Source: Neisseria chenwenguii
GTDB taxonomy: Bacteria; Pseudomonadota; Gammaproteobacteria; Burkholderiales; Neisseriaceae
Length of the DNA: 64,000 nt
Assembly (NCBI RefSeq): GCF_002216145.1
Contig: NZ_CP022278.1
Coordinates: 1,426,001 to 1,490,000, forward strand
Reading direction: 5' to 3'
In this document: in pieces, positions 28,000 to 37,854 of the stretch
How positions within the stretch are numbered: position 1 is the first letter of the stretch
Layout of the letters: every line of letters begins with the position of its first letter
The notes under the pieces: generated by a model
The model's database searches: none
The model's input: the letters and a program-made list of their open reading frames with translations, nothing else
Told to the model about the DNA's origin: nothing
Made by a program: the position numbers and the translations under genes

Positions 28000-28443
28000 A
28001 TGTACCTCACCCAACACACCGACTACGGCCTGCGCGTGCTGATCTATACCGCTATCAACGACGATGCGCTGGTCAACATCGCGACTATTGCCGAAACCTA
28101 CAACATTTCCAAAAGCCACCTGATGAAAGTCGTTACCGCGCTGGTAAAAGGCGGCTTCCTTTCCAGTGTACGCGGCAAGGGCGGCGGGCTGAAGCTGGCG
28201 CAGAGTGCGGATAAAATCAACATCGGCACGGTGGTACGCCATCTCGAGCCGATGCAGATTGTCGAATGTATGGGCGACAACAACTGCTGCCTGATTGCCC
28301 CGTCTTGCCGCCTGATGGGCGTGTTGAACGGCGGGCTGAAAGCGTTTTTCAACCATCTCGACGGCTTTACGCTGGCCGATTTGATCAACAAACCGACTTA
28401 CGATCTGCTTTATTTTCAGAAAGAAATTCCGGCAACAGCATGA
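28000..28443 (+). CDS. nsrR: Nitric-oxide-sensing repressor NsrR
   Basis: A 147-residue Rrf2-family regulator. N-terminal winged helix MYLTQHTDYGLRVLIYTAIN is followed by NISKSHLMKVVTALV and the wing VRGKGGGLKLAQ. Cysteines 90, 96, 97 and 103 (VECMGDNNCCLIAPSC) match the Fe-S ligands of NsrR (three needed). NsrR represses NO-detoxification genes until its cluster is nitrosylated; in Neisseria these include nitrite/NO reductase genes. Here the divergent hemerythrin gene and nnrS are obvious candidates. Confidence 0.95.
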   Translation: MYLTQHTDYGLRVLIYTAINDDALVNIATIAETYNISKSHLMKVVTALVKGGFLSSVRGKGGGLKLAQSADKINIGTVVRHLEPMQIVECMGDNNCCLIAPSCRLMGVLNGGLKAFFNHLDGFTLADLINKPTYDLLYFQKEIPATA

Positions 28444-28728
28444 ATCTTTCTGCTGCTTAAAATTTTAAAATTATTTAATTCTTCAGACGGCCTGAATGGA
28501 AAAGCAGGGCGTCTGAACTTTATTTATGGGGGAAAAGAGCAGCTCCAGGTGGCCTTTTCGTATTTGGCAAACCGTCCGGGCTTGCATCATGAAACGCCAA
28601 GTTACGTCATATTATTCTCCGTTGACTTGAAATAAAAATATTCCGACGGCAACCGTTTGTAAACTTTACCTGCCGTTTATAAGAAATAGTTTGCAAACAG
28701 GAATAGTTGCTATTAACATGACGCCACT
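28444..28728. other. Upstream region of tonB
   Basis: Contains a DUS pair (28482-28518) and an AT-rich stretch before tonB. AATAGTTGCTATTA near 28702-28716 is a possible but weak Fur-like sequence; I do not claim a Fur box. No gene seen. Confidence 0.4.
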
Positions 28729-29646
28729 ATGAAGAATCAACGCATTTTGAGCCCTGCGGTCATTGCCGCAGTTACTTTTCTCCACGTCGGATTGATGGCG
28801 CTGCTTTGGCACGCGCGTACGCCGCCTTTAGCAGTTGAAACCGCCTCTTTCGAAGTTGTCGATTTGGGCAGTTTGGGCGGAGGAGACGGTGCCCCCGAAG
28901 GTGCGGGCGCACCTGCCGAACCGGCTCCCGAGCCGCCCAAGCCGAAAGCCGAGCTGCCCAAACCCAAATCGAAACCCAAGCCGGCCGTACCGGAAAAAAC
29001 CGTCATCAAGCCCGTAGTAACCAAAAAGGCGGATGCGGACATTCAGCAGCCGAAGGAAAAACCGGTCGAAAAACCGAAACCCAAACCGGCCGAACCGTCA
29101 AAAACGGAACCGATACCCGAGCCCAAGCCTGAACCGGCTCCGAAAGCAGAACCGGCTCCGGCGCCCAAAGCCGAACCGAAAGCAGTTGGCTCCGATGCTG
29201 AAAAAGGTAAATGGGAAGCAGTGGGTCGTAGCGGAAACGGTGAGAAGGAAGGTGCAAAAGGAGGGGGAACAAAAGGCGAAGGCGGCGGCCGTGGTGAAGG
29301 AGAAGGAAAAGGCAGCGGAGGCCGAAAAGGCGATCGCGGTGAGGGCTCGGGAGGTGAGGGAGGCGGCAGCGGTGCCGGCGGCAGCCGAAGCAATCCCATC
29401 CGTGCCGGTGGTACGCTGGCAACGCCGCCTTATCCGGATTCGGCCATTGAAAACGGTGAAGAGGGTACGGTTGTGATGGATGTTTTGGTTAATCCGAGCG
29501 GTCGTGTCGAAAGCGTCAAGATTGTGAAGAGCAGCGGTTCGGCGGCATTGGACCGTGCGGCACGCAAAGCGGCCCAGCAGGGCAGCTATGCGAATAACGG
29601 GAAATGGCTGGTTTATAAAGGCAGGGTTAATTTTACGCTGAATTAG
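28729..29646 (+). CDS. tonB: TonB energy-transducing protein
   Basis: TonB couples the ExbB-ExbD proton channel to outer-membrane receptors for iron and heme. The 305-residue protein has an N-terminal membrane helix ([20 protein letters not shown]), a long Pro/Lys/Glu-rich spacer (~60-160), an unusually Gly-rich stretch (~170-225) and a C-terminal TonB domain ([34 protein letters not shown]). It heads tonB-exbB-exbD. The Gly-rich linker is longer than I would expect for the family. Confidence 0.95.
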   Translation: MKNQRILSPAVIAAVTFLHVGLMALLWHARTPPLAVETASFEVVDLGSLGGGDGAPEGAGAPAEPAPEPPKPKAELPKPKSKPKPAVPEKTVIKPVVTKKADADIQQPKEKPVEKPKPKPAEPSKTEPIPEPKPEPAPKAEPAPAPKAEPKAVGSDAEKGKWEAVGRSGNGEKEGAKGGGTKGEGGGRGEGEGKGSGGRKGDRGEGSGGEGGGSGAGGSRSNPIRAGGTLATPPYPDSAIENGEEGTVVMDVLVNPSGRVESVKIVKSSGSAALDRAARKAAQQGSYANNGKWLVYKGRVNFTLN

Positions 29647-29711
29647 GTTGTCTGGAACCTCCGGAACTAAGATTTTATTTTTTGTTTTATTTTGTTTTTT
29701 GGAAAAAAACT

Positions 29712-30371
29712 ATGAACTTATCATTGGTATTCCAATCAGGCGATTTTGTTCTGATTGCCGTATTTTTGATGTTGGTTGCGATGAGCATCACTACTTGGAG
29801 CATTATCGTTTTGCGTTTCGTCCGCCTGCGCAAAGTCAAGCAGGGCAATGCCGAGGCGAAGAAAACCGTTTTGGGCGCGTTTACCCTGAAAGAAGCCGCT
29901 CAGAAACTCGGTTCAAACGAATCACCAATGGGGCAGCTGACCGCCGAATCCGTTCGCGCGTATCAGGGCTACCGTCAAAGCAGCGACAAAACATTGGCGA
30001 CCGCGCTGCCGCTCAATGAATATTTGGTCATCCAGATCCGCAACAGCATGAGCCAGATCATGCGCCAGTTTGACGGCGGCATGGCCGCGCTGGCCTCCAT
30101 CGGTGCAACGGCGCCGTTTATCGGCCTCTTCGGCACGGTTTGGGGGATTTACCATGCGCTGATCAACATCAGCCAAAGCGGCCAGATGAGCATCGCTGCC
30201 GTTGCCGGCCCGATCGGGGAAGCACTGGTGGCCACCGCCGCCGGCCTGTTTGTTGCCATTCCCGCCGTGTTGGCCTACAACTTCCTGACGCGCGGCAACA
30301 AATCCCTGTCGCAGGATATGGATGCTTTCGCCCATGACCTGCATGTGCGTCTGTTGAACCAAAAGGATTAA
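29712..30371 (+). CDS. exbB: Biopolymer transport protein ExbB
   Basis: ExbB is the pentameric membrane subunit of the TonB energising channel. From ATG 29712 the protein has 220 residues, three membrane helices and the MotA/TolQ/ExbB signature ([20 protein letters not shown] and [25 protein letters not shown] in two pieces). An upstream in-frame ATG at 29682 would add ten hydrophobic residues without a ribosome site. It is 66 bp after tonB and 3 bp before exbD. Confidence 0.95.
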   Translation: MNLSLVFQSGDFVLIAVFLMLVAMSITTWSIIVLRFVRLRKVKQGNAEAKKTVLGAFTLKEAAQKLGSNESPMGQLTAESVRAYQGYRQSSDKTLATALPLNEYLVIQIRNSMSQIMRQFDGGMAALASIGATAPFIGLFGTVWGIYHALINISQSGQMSIAAVAGPIGEALVATAAGLFVAIPAVLAYNFLTRGNKSLSQDMDAFAHDLHVRLLNQKD

Positions 30372-30374
30372 ACC

Positions 30375-30809
30375 ATGGCTTTCGGCTCGATGAATAACGG
30401 CGACGATGCGCCGATGTCCGACATCAATGTAACGCCGCTGGTTGATGTGATGCTGGTGTTGCTGATTGTTTTCATGATTACCATGCCCGTGTTGACGCAC
30501 TCGATTCCGCTGGAACTGCCGACCACTTCGGAGCAGGCGGCGAAAAAAGACAAGCAGCCGACCGATCCTCTGCGGCTGACGATTGATGCCGGCGGCGCGT
30601 ATTACATCGGCGCGGATTCCGTTACCAAACTCAGCATCGAAGATGTTACCGCCAAGCTGAAAGAGGCGCAGGCAAAAGATGAAAACGTGATTGTCGCCGT
30701 CAGCGCCGACAAAGCGGTCGAATACGACTACGTCAACAAGGCCCTCGGTGCCGCGCGCGAAGCGGGTATCAGTAAAATCGGATTTGTTACCGAGACTAAA
30801 GCGCAGTAA
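30375..30809 (+). CDS. exbD: Biopolymer transport protein ExbD
   Basis: ExbD anchors the periplasmic half of the TonB motor. The 144-residue protein has the N-terminal SDINVTPLVDVMLVLLIVFM membrane helix with the essential proton-path Asp, and a C-terminal periplasmic domain. Last gene of the tonB operon; a DUS hairpin follows. Confidence 0.96.
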   Translation: MAFGSMNNGDDAPMSDINVTPLVDVMLVLLIVFMITMPVLTHSIPLELPTTSEQAAKKDKQPTDPLRLTIDAGGAYYIGADSVTKLSIEDVTAKLKEAQAKDENVIVAVSADKAVEYDYVNKALGAAREAGISKIGFVTETKAQ

Positions 30810-30833
30810 ACGGATTTCGGTATTATAGATAAC

Positions 30834-30864
30834 AGGCCGTCTGAAAGTTTTTCAGACGGCCTGT
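30834..30864. terminator. DUS hairpin terminator after exbD
   Basis: AGGCCGTCTGAA-N6-TTCAGACGGCCT followed by GTTTTGGTTTTTT. Confidence 0.75.
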
Positions 30865-31306
30865 TTTGGTTTTTTGCGGGATTCAGGCAGAGAAATTTAT
30901 AAAAAGCTGAAACGTCCACTTAAAGGACGTCTGAAATCTTGAAACGCTGATATTCCCGGCATTTTCAGCTTCGGCCGGATTCAAAATCGGCAATGGTTGG
31001 GTTTCTGCAATCTGCTCCCCCTCCCGCCGTAACGCTTGCCCTCGAAGGGGAGGAGGGCCGGGGTGGGGCGGTTTTTCTCCTGAAAAGGTAAATTTTTCCG
31101 AAAGTCTCGCAGGACGTGCTTCTGCGAAGCACCACCCTCTCCCTAACCCTCCCCCGCACAAGGCGCAGGAAAGGAGACAGATTGTAGTAACTTCAAAATT
31201 TGGCGTCGAAAATCATCCGTTTTTACAGCAGTTGTAGGCCGGGCTTCAGCCCGGCAAGGCAGCTCAACAAGCTGGGCTGAAGCCCGGCCTGCACCGCTGA
31301 AGGTTT
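30865..31306. repeat. Intergenic repeat cluster after exbD
   Basis: About 440 bp without a supported gene. It contains CCCTCTCC/GGGGAGGAGGG-type segments (31016-31070), a segment ending GCAAGGCGCAGGAAAGGAG and CAGATTGTAG (31139-31187) that recurs near 48277-48322, and a GTAGGCCGGGCTTCAGCCC palindrome (31234-31292) related to 1876-1936. It looks like a graveyard of small dispersed Neisseria repeats. Confidence 0.6.
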
Positions 31307-31741
31307 TCAGACGGCCTCTTTTGCCGCCTGCAATTTCGCTTCGAAATTCGTCAAATCCACGTCTGCCCGGGCGGCGGCGGTTTTGGCTTCGGCGACACTC
31401 ATGCCGTTTTGCACCTGATAAAGCGCCCACAGCAGCACGCTGCGCGTGCCGGTGCGGCAGTAGGCCAAAACGGGTTTGTCTGACTGCGCAAACAGGTTTT
31501 GGAACGCGGCGGCATCGGCGGTGCCGGCGGCGGGTGCGGTAACGGGCTGGTGGGCAAATTGGCCGATGCCCGCATCCGCCAGCCATTGTTTGACTTCCGC
31601 GGCGGCGGGCTGGTCCGGCTCTTCGCCGTCGGGACGGTTGCAAATCACGGCTTGAACCCCGAGTGCGGCGGCCTGCGCGGCATCGGCGGCGGTCAGTTGC
31701 GGGGCGATGTAGAGGTTTTCTGCGAGTTTTAAGATGGTCAT
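31307..31741 (-). CDS. TIGR01244/DUF442 phosphatase-like (rhodanese/PTP-like) protein
   Basis: A 144-residue protein of the Blh/DUF442 family, with a dual-specificity-phosphatase-like fold. It has the nucleophile loop AYCRTGTRS (CxxGxR) preceded by KPV, and LYIAPQLTAADAAQAAALGV at the N-terminus. Members are described as sulfur-transfer or phosphatase-like; the substrate is not known. A ribosome site (AAAGGAAAAAAC) precedes ATG 31741. Stands alone between repeat-rich gaps. Confidence 0.88.
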   Translation of the reverse strand: MTILKLAENLYIAPQLTAADAAQAAALGVQAVICNRPDGEEPDQPAAAEVKQWLADAGIGQFAHQPVTAPAAGTADAAAFQNLFAQSDKPVLAYCRTGTRSVLLWALYQVQNGMSVAEAKTAAARADVDLTNFEAKLQAAKEAV

Positions 31742-32026
31742 GTTTTTTCCTTTCGGGTGGGGTGGTTTCAGACGGCCTTTAGGGGTGGAATGCCGTCTGA
31801 ATGTTTAAAGATTTTGCAATCTGTCCCTTCTCTCTCATGGGAGAGGGGTAGGGTGGATGTAAACCCACCGTTTGAGTGCAGGTCAAAATCCAAGCGTCTG
31901 GAAATTTTTCAAGCGGTTTGTTTTCTTGCCCTTCAGACAAGCGGCGGGTTTTCAAATATTTCAGACGGCCTCAATCGTTTTTTGCTGTGCAAATTTCGGA
32001 ATGCCGTCTGAAAACCTTTCAAATCT
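31742..32026. other. Repeat-rich gap upstream of the DUF442 gene
   Basis: Several single uptake sequences and a CTGTCCCTTCTCTCTCATGG segment related to the 31140 and 48280 repeats. Nothing coding is supported. Confidence 0.5.
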
Positions 32027-33781
32027 TCATTCACCGAACAGCCAGCGTTCCAATAAATCGCGGCCGGTAATTTCCAGCAGCGCGGTGTCGGCTTCGGCGG
32101 TTTGGGCGGTGATGACGGTGTTGAGCAAGACGCCGCTGCGGAAGAAGTGGATTTGGGCGCGTTCGCCGTTTTTCAGACGGCCGAACTGGGCGGCGAGGTC
32201 GGTGCAGGCGTATCCGTTGACGGCGATGATTTTGTCTTGCGGGCTGAGGCCGGCGTTTTCGGCGCTGCCGCCGTTGAAAACGTGGGTCAGTAGGGCGTGG
32301 TTGGGGTTTTGTTTGAAACGGGCGCCGAGGTCGGTGGCGGGTTGGACGGCGGTTTCATCGTTGGTCAGACCGCCGTTGTGGCTGCGGGGCAGGGCGTGCC
32401 ATGTGAGGCGGACGCCTGCGGTGGCGAGGGTTTCGGCGAGCGGGAGGTCGCGTGTGCTGTATAAGGCCGTCTGAAAAAAGTCGTTTAAATCCAATCCGGT
32501 AATGGCTTGACAGCGTACCTGCCATTGTTGTTCGGGGATGCCTCGGCGGGTAGCAAGCCAGTCGCGGTAGTGCTGCTGCATGACGGTGTCGAGGCTGTGG
32601 CGGCCGTTGCTTTTTTGGCGGATGAGGAGGTCGAGGCAGAGGGCGGCGAGCGCGCCTTTTTGGTAGTAGCTGACGATGGCGTTGGGGCTGTTTTCGTCTT
32701 GTTTGTAGAATTTGTTCCACGCGGTGAGGCTGGATTGGGCGAGGGTCTGTTTCAGACGGCCTTTGCCGCGCTGCACGCGGGTGAGGGTTTGGGCGAGCAG
32801 TTTGAGGTAGGCTTCGGGGCTGATGGTGCGGCTGCGGGCAAGGAAGAGGTCGTCGTAGTAGGAGGTGATGCCTTCGAATGCCCAGAGTTGTTCGGTGTAG
32901 TTTTCGCGGTCGAGGTCGTAGGGGGCGAACGCGGCGGGTTTGATGGATTTGACGTTCCACGCGTGGAAGTATTCGTGGCTGAACAGGCCGAGCAGTTGGG
33001 TGTAGGCATCGTCTGCTTCCTGCATGTTTTCAGATGGCAGGCTGTGGCGGTCGGCGAGGAGGGCGGTGGAGGCTGTGTGTTCGAGGCCGCCGTAAAGGTC
33101 GTCGCCGACGTGGAGCATGAAGAGATATTCGGCAAACGGGGCGGGCGCAGGGAGGAACATGGCCAGCTCGGTTTCGCAGATTTTTTTGATGTCGGCAGTC
33201 AGGCGGGCGCGGTCGAATGCGGGGTAGTAGCCGCTGAGGGCGATGCGATGGGGAATGCCGACGGCGGTGAAGTCGAGAAATTCGATGCGGCCGAGTTCAA
33301 ACGGGTGGTCGATGAATTCGGCGTATGAGGCCGTCTGAAAAACATCGGGCGCGGTTTGCGGCATGGCGGTGGCGGTTCGCCAATGTGCGGGCAGGCCGCT
33401 GAGTCGGAGGCGGTGGGGCTGCTGTTCGCTGCCTTTGACTTTTAAAAACAGGCAGGCGCCATCGAAAAAGCCGCGTTCGGTGTTGAGAAACGAACCGCGC
33501 ACGGAGAGGTCGAAGGCGTAAATGGTGTAGTCAATCCGCCATTCGCCGGCTTGGGCGGCGGCTTGCCAGGTGTTTTTATCGAGTTGTACCAATTCTGCGG
33601 GCGCGTCGTTGCAGGTGGAGGAAAGGGCGGTAATGTAGCGCGAGAAATCGCGGATTAAATAGCTGCCGGGAACCCAGTTTGGCAGGCTGAATTCGAGGGT
33701 TTGGGCGCTTTCCCGGGTGAACGAAAGGGTAATGTGCCATTGGTGGGCAAGCGGTGAGGGGGTGATTTCATAATTAAGCAT
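32027..33781 (-). CDS. M61-family metallopeptidase with PDZ domain
   Basis: A 584-residue glycyl-aminopeptidase-like protein (MEROPS M61). The N-terminal beta domain (~1-150) is followed by the catalytic region with LLGLFSHEYFHAWNVKSIKP (HExxH-type zinc site written HEYFH) and a downstream Glu in LWAFEGITSYYDDL. The C-terminal PDZ domain spans ~480-570 (GGSAENAGLSPQDKIIAVNG). No signal peptide is obvious, so it may be cytoplasmic. Four uptake sequences are translated within it. Substrate unknown. Confidence 0.92.
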   Translation of the reverse strand: MLNYEITPSPLAHQWHITLSFTRESAQTLEFSLPNWVPGSYLIRDFSRYITALSSTCNDAPAELVQLDKNTWQAAAQAGEWRIDYTIYAFDLSVRGSFLNTERGFFDGACLFLKVKGSEQQPHRLRLSGLPAHWRTATAMPQTAPDVFQTASYAEFIDHPFELGRIEFLDFTAVGIPHRIALSGYYPAFDRARLTADIKKICETELAMFLPAPAPFAEYLFMLHVGDDLYGGLEHTASTALLADRHSLPSENMQEADDAYTQLLGLFSHEYFHAWNVKSIKPAAFAPYDLDRENYTEQLWAFEGITSYYDDLFLARSRTISPEAYLKLLAQTLTRVQRGKGRLKQTLAQSSLTAWNKFYKQDENSPNAIVSYYQKGALAALCLDLLIRQKSNGRHSLDTVMQQHYRDWLATRRGIPEQQWQVRCQAITGLDLNDFFQTALYSTRDLPLAETLATAGVRLTWHALPRSHNGGLTNDETAVQPATDLGARFKQNPNHALLTHVFNGGSAENAGLSPQDKIIAVNGYACTDLAAQFGRLKNGERAQIHFFRSGVLLNTVITAQTAEADTALLEITGRDLLERWLFGE

Positions 33782-34105
33782 ATCTATAACTCTGTTTGTT
33801 AAAATTTATTGACATTCGGCGTATAAATAGGATTGGTTTAATTTAGGTCAAAAAACGGTGTGAAAATGCCACGTGAAAGTTGAAAATGAAGAGCAGATGT
33901 TCTATTGTTTCCGGCAATACTTTGATTTTAAATGAATTTAAAAGCGTTGGGAAAGTATTTCCGGTATGTCGAAAAGTGTAATATTGCTTGGCGTGTTTTG
34001 CCATATATGTTAAATTCGGAAAAATTTAAACTCTGCCATTCCTGCGGCTTGCGGTTGCAGCGGCGGATAAGAAAAACCTCATTCCCATAGTTTATGGAGA
34101 CTCCC
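33782..34105. other. Upstream region of ccoNOQP
   Basis: AT-rich gap between the divergent M61 peptidase and ccoN. TTGGTTTAATTTAGGTCAA (33833-33851) superficially resembles an FNR half-site pair but the spacing is wrong. A ribosome site GGAG (34097-34100) fits ATG 34106. No gene is seen. Confidence 0.4.
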
Positions 34106-35539
34106 ATGGAAACACAAACCTACAACTACAAGGTGGTGCGCCAGTTTGCCATCATGACCGTTGTTTGGGGGATTGTGGGTATGTTGGTCGGTGTCATCGT
34201 TGCCGCCCAATTGTTCGCACCGTCCCTTAATTTGTCCGAGATAGGCCCCTGGTTCCACTTTGGCCGCCTGCGTCCGCTGCATACCAATGCGGTGATTTTT
34301 GCGTTCGGCGGCTGCGGTCTGATCGGCACATCTTACTACGTCGTGCAGCGTACCTGTAATACCCGCCTGTTTGGCGGCTGGCTGGTGCCGTTTACATTCT
34401 GGGGTTGGCAGGCCGTGATTGTGGCCGCGGTCATTACGCTGCCCATGGGTTTCACCCAAGCCAAAGAATACGCCGAGCTGGAATGGCCGATTGATATTCT
34501 GATCGCGCTGGTGTGGATTGCCTACGCCATCGTATTCTTCGGTACGGTTGCCAAGCGTAAAGTGAAGCATATCTATGTGGCCAACTGGTTTTACGGCAGC
34601 TTTATTCTGGCGGTTGCACTGCTGCACATCGTGAACAATATCAGTATTCCTGCGGGGCTGATGAAATCTTACTCGGTTTATGCGGGGGCAATTGATGCAA
34701 TGGTCCAATGGTGGTACGGCCACAATGCGGTGGGTTTCTTCCTGACTGCGGGCTTCTTGGGCATGATGTACTACTTTGTTCCTAAGCAGGCAGGCCGTCC
34801 GGTTTACTCGTACCGTTTGTCTGTCGTTCACTTCTGGGCGCTGATTTTTACCTATATGTGGGCAGGTTCGCACCACTTGCACTACACCGCGCTGCCTGAC
34901 TGGACGCAGTCACTGGGTATGGTGTTGTCGCTGATTCTGTTCGCGCCGTCTTGGGGCGGTATGATCAACGGCATCATGACGCTTTCCGGCGCGTGGGACA
35001 AACTGCGTACCGACCCGATTCTGAAATTCCTGATCGTTTCCCTGTCTTTCTACGGCATGTCCACCTTTGAAGGTCCGATGATGTCGATTAAAACCGTCAA
35101 CGCTTTGAGCCACTACACCGACTGGACTGTCGCACACGTTCACGCCGGCGCATTGGGCTGGGTGGGTTTTGTGACCATCGGTTCGGTTTACTACATGATT
35201 CCGCGTCTGTTCGGCCGCAACGAAATGCACAGCACCAAATTGGTTGAAGCGCATTTCTGGATTGCCACCATCGGCGTCGTGCTCTATATCGCTGCGATGT
35301 GGATCGCGGGCGTGTTGCAAGGTTTGATGTGGGGCAGTCTGAACGACGACGGCACGCTGACTTATTCTTTCGTTGAATCTGTCAAACGCACCATGCCTTA
35401 CTACGCAATCCGTCTGACCGGCGGCATCCTGTATCTGAGCGGTATGTGCATCATGGCATACAATGTTTACCGTACGGCGATGAGTGGCAAACCGGTGAAT
35501 GCTGAGATTCCTGCGGTTTCTCAATCACAGCACCACTAA
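34106..35539 (+). CDS. ccoN: cbb3-type cytochrome c oxidase subunit I
   Basis: CcoN is the catalytic heme-copper subunit of the high-affinity cbb3 oxidase, the terminal oxidase used by Neisseria at low oxygen. The 477-residue protein (from ATG 34106; an in-frame ATG at 34094 is also possible) has about 12 membrane helices and the metal-binding histidine segments [48 protein letters not shown] and [16 protein letters not shown]. First gene of ccoNOQP. Confidence 0.97.
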   Translation: METQTYNYKVVRQFAIMTVVWGIVGMLVGVIVAAQLFAPSLNLSEIGPWFHFGRLRPLHTNAVIFAFGGCGLIGTSYYVVQRTCNTRLFGGWLVPFTFWGWQAVIVAAVITLPMGFTQAKEYAELEWPIDILIALVWIAYAIVFFGTVAKRKVKHIYVANWFYGSFILAVALLHIVNNISIPAGLMKSYSVYAGAIDAMVQWWYGHNAVGFFLTAGFLGMMYYFVPKQAGRPVYSYRLSVVHFWALIFTYMWAGSHHLHYTALPDWTQSLGMVLSLILFAPSWGGMINGIMTLSGAWDKLRTDPILKFLIVSLSFYGMSTFEGPMMSIKTVNALSHYTDWTVAHVHAGALGWVGFVTIGSVYYMIPRLFGRNEMHSTKLVEAHFWIATIGVVLYIAAMWIAGVLQGLMWGSLNDDGTLTYSFVESVKRTMPYYAIRLTGGILYLSGMCIMAYNVYRTAMSGKPVNAEIPAVSQSQHH

Positions 35540-35561
35540 GATAAGAAAGATAGGCTACCAA

Positions 35562-36173
35562 ATGAAATTACAACAATTAGCTGAAGAAAAAGTCGGTTTC
35601 CTGATTGTATTCACGCTGTTGGTTGTCAGTGTCGGTTTGTTGATCGAAGCCGTTCCGCTGTTTTTTACCAAAGCCGTTACCCAGCCCGCTCCGGGCGTGA
35701 AACCGTATAGTGCGCTGCGTGTTGCAGGTCGCGACATCTACATCCGCGAAGGCTGCTACAACTGCCACTCGCAGATGATTCGTCCGTTCCGTGCCGAAAC
35801 CGAGCGTTACGGCCACTACTCCGTTGCGGGTGAGTCGGTTTACGACCGCCCGTTCCAATGGGGCTCCAAACGTACCGGTCCTGACTTGGCGCGTGTGGGC
35901 GGCCGCTATTCCGACGAATGGCACCGTATCCATCTGATTAACCCGCGCGATGTCGTGCCCGAATCCAATATGCCCGCGTTCCCGTGGCTTGCGCGCAATA
36001 AAGTGGATGCCGAAGCAACGGTCAACCACATGAAAGCGCTGCGCGCCGTCGGTACGCCTTACAGCGATGAAGACATTAAGAAAGCTCCTGAGGCCTTGGC
36101 CAACAAGTCCGAACTGGATGCCGTCATCGCCTACCTGCAAGGTCTGGGCTTGGCATTGAAAAACGTAAGGTAA
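35562..36173 (+). CDS. ccoO: cbb3-type cytochrome c oxidase subunit II (monoheme)
   Basis: CcoO is a membrane-anchored c-type cytochrome that passes electrons to CcoN. From ATG 35562 it has 203 residues, one N-terminal membrane helix and one heme site, [14 protein letters not shown], with Met ligand candidates such as [10 protein letters not shown]. The frame is open upstream into ccoN, but ATG 35562 ([13 protein letters not shown]) matches the family start. Confidence 0.96.
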   Translation: MKLQQLAEEKVGFLIVFTLLVVSVGLLIEAVPLFFTKAVTQPAPGVKPYSALRVAGRDIYIREGCYNCHSQMIRPFRAETERYGHYSVAGESVYDRPFQWGSKRTGPDLARVGGRYSDEWHRIHLINPRDVVPESNMPAFPWLARNKVDAEATVNHMKALRAVGTPYSDEDIKKAPEALANKSELDAVIAYLQGLGLALKNVR

Positions 36174-36177
36174 CAGC

Positions 36178-36342
36178 ATGGACGTTAACTGGGCCCGCTC
36201 GCTTTTTACGCTTTGGATATTCGTCAGCTTTATGTTAGTGCTCTATATTGTGTTCAACCGACGCAACAAGAAAAACTACGACGAAGCCGCCAGCAGTATT
36301 TTTGATGATAAAGAAGATACGTCCGACCAAAACGGGCGATAA
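36178..36342 (+). CDS. ccoQ: cbb3-type oxidase small subunit CcoQ
   Basis: A 54-residue ORF starting MDVNWARSLFTLWIFVSFML with a single membrane helix (about 8-26), then the basic FNRRNKKNYDEAA and an acidic tail. Position between ccoO and ccoP, size and topology are those of CcoQ/FixQ, which stabilises the oxidase. It begins five bases after the ccoO stop and ends 30 bp before ccoP. Confidence 0.92.
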   Translation: MDVNWARSLFTLWIFVSFMLVLYIVFNRRNKKNYDEAASSIFDDKEDTSDQNGR

Positions 36343-36372
36343 CCGGTTAATCCGTGATAACGGAGCAAAAGA

Positions 36373-37770
36373 ATGAACACAACTTCCCAATTTACCAGTA
36401 ATTTTTGGACAATCTACATTGCCGTCATCGTCGTGCTCAGCTTTATCGGCTTGGCATGGCTGCTCTTGTCGCAAAACGTGGTCAAGCCTTTGAAAAAAGG
36501 CGAAGAAGTCAAAACCACAGGGCATGAGTGGGATGGTATTTCCGAATACAACAACCCCCTGCCGCGCTGGTGGTTTTGGCTGTATGTCATGACTTGGCTG
36601 TTTGGCGCCGCCTATCTGTTCCTCTATCCCGGTATCGGCGATTACAAAGGCTATTTCAAATGGAGCAGTAAAGGCCAGTATGAGCAGGAAGTCAAAAAGG
36701 CAGACGAGCAATACAAACCGATGTATGCCAAATTTGCCAAAATGCCGATTGAAGAAGTGGCTAAAAATCCCGAAGCCCGTCGGATCGGTAAGAACATGTT
36801 TGACACTTACTGTATCCAATGTCACGGCTCGGACGCCAAAGGTTCCAAAGGCTTCCCGAATCTGACCGACCACGACTGGCTCTGGGGTGGTTCGCCTGAG
36901 CAAATCCAGCAAACCATCGAAAAAGGCCGTGTCGGTGTGATGGCGGCTTGGGGTCCTGCATTGGGTGAAGAGGGCGTAAAAGACGTTGCCAACTACGTTA
37001 TGTCGCTGTCCAAACCGAAAGACCAGTATGACGAAGAACGCGCCGCACGCGGTAAAACGCTGTTCGGCGGCCCGCCCGCAAACTGCTTTACCTGTCACGG
37101 CGACAAAGGCCAGGGCATCCAAGGTTTGGGTCCGAACCTGACTGACGATACTTGGTTGTGGGGCGGAAGCCAGAAAAATATCATCGAAACCATTACCGGC
37201 GGCCGTCATAGCCAAATGCCGGCTTGGAGCAACTTCCTGGATAAAGACAAACTGCACATCATGACAGCGTATGTTTGGGGCTTGTCCAACAAAGACGGCA
37301 AAGCGCCGGCGAAAAAAGCCGAGCCTGAACCGGCCGCTGCATCCACAGCTGCACCTGCCGCCGCCGGCACTGCTTCAACGCCCGCCGCATCGGCCCCTGC
37401 ACAAGCCTCTGCGCCTGCTGAGAATGTTTCAGATGTAACCTTCAGCGCCAACAACGGCAAACCGCTCGGCACTTTCTACTTTGCCACCGGCAAGAGCGAA
37501 GTTTCCGACAAAGCGGCAACCGTTTTGGCTGAAATCGTCAAAGCCGGCAAAGAAGGCAAACGCCTGGTCATCAGCGGTTACACCGACAGCACCGGCAACG
37601 CCGCTTCCAATGCCGCGCTTTCTAAAAAACGCGCCGAAGCCGTTAAAGCCTTTCTTGAAGCTCAAGGCGTAAAAGCCGACGGCATCGAGTTGCGCAAACC
37701 CGAAAACACAACCGCAGCCCAAGGCAACGACGCCGCCGGCCGCCGTGTTGAGGTTAAAGTCGAAGGCTGA
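36373..37770 (+). CDS. ccoP: cbb3-type oxidase diheme subunit III fused to an OmpA-like domain
   Basis: The first ~305 residues are a standard CcoP: two membrane helices (about 11-32 and 66-84) and two c-type hemes (CIQCH 147-151, CFTCH 238-242). A Pro/Ala-rich linker (~310-350) then leads to an OmpA C-terminal-type domain (~356-463) with GTFYFATGKSEVSDKAATVL, the diaminopimelate-binding-type YTDSTGNAASNAALSKKRAE (Asp405, Arg420) and GRRVEVKVEG. Gonococcal CcoP instead carries a third heme domain at this place. Inferred effect: the oxidase's periplasmic arm could bind peptidoglycan. Ends the operon before a strong terminator. Confidence 0.95.
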   Translation: MNTTSQFTSNFWTIYIAVIVVLSFIGLAWLLLSQNVVKPLKKGEEVKTTGHEWDGISEYNNPLPRWWFWLYVMTWLFGAAYLFLYPGIGDYKGYFKWSSKGQYEQEVKKADEQYKPMYAKFAKMPIEEVAKNPEARRIGKNMFDTYCIQCHGSDAKGSKGFPNLTDHDWLWGGSPEQIQQTIEKGRVGVMAAWGPALGEEGVKDVANYVMSLSKPKDQYDEERAARGKTLFGGPPANCFTCHGDKGQGIQGLGPNLTDDTWLWGGSQKNIIETITGGRHSQMPAWSNFLDKDKLHIMTAYVWGLSNKDGKAPAKKAEPEPAAASTAAPAAAGTASTPAASAPAQASAPAENVSDVTFSANNGKPLGTFYFATGKSEVSDKAATVLAEIVKAGKEGKRLVISGYTDSTGNAASNAALSKKRAEAVKAFLEAQGVKADGIELRKPENTTAAQGNDAAGRRVEVKVEG

Positions 37771-37791
37771 TATTTGCGAATCCGTAAATAT

Positions 37792-37820
37792 AAAAAACCA
37801 CCCGCAAGGGTGGTTTTTTA
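37792..37820 (+). terminator. Rho-independent terminator after ccoP
   Basis: AAAAACCACCC-GCAA-GGGTGGTTTTTTA, a classic hairpin with T-run, 20 bp after the ccoP stop. Confidence 0.93.
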
Positions 37821-37854
37821 TTGAGGCCGCCCGCGGCCGTCTGAAAAAATCTGC

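Noticed and set aside
28702-28716. Fur box upstream of tonB
   Set aside because: AATAGTTGCTATTA matches the consensus too poorly, unlike the box at hutW.
33833-33851. FNR-like box upstream of ccoN
   Set aside because: Half-sites TTGGT and GTCAA are too far apart for TTGAT-N4-ATCAA.
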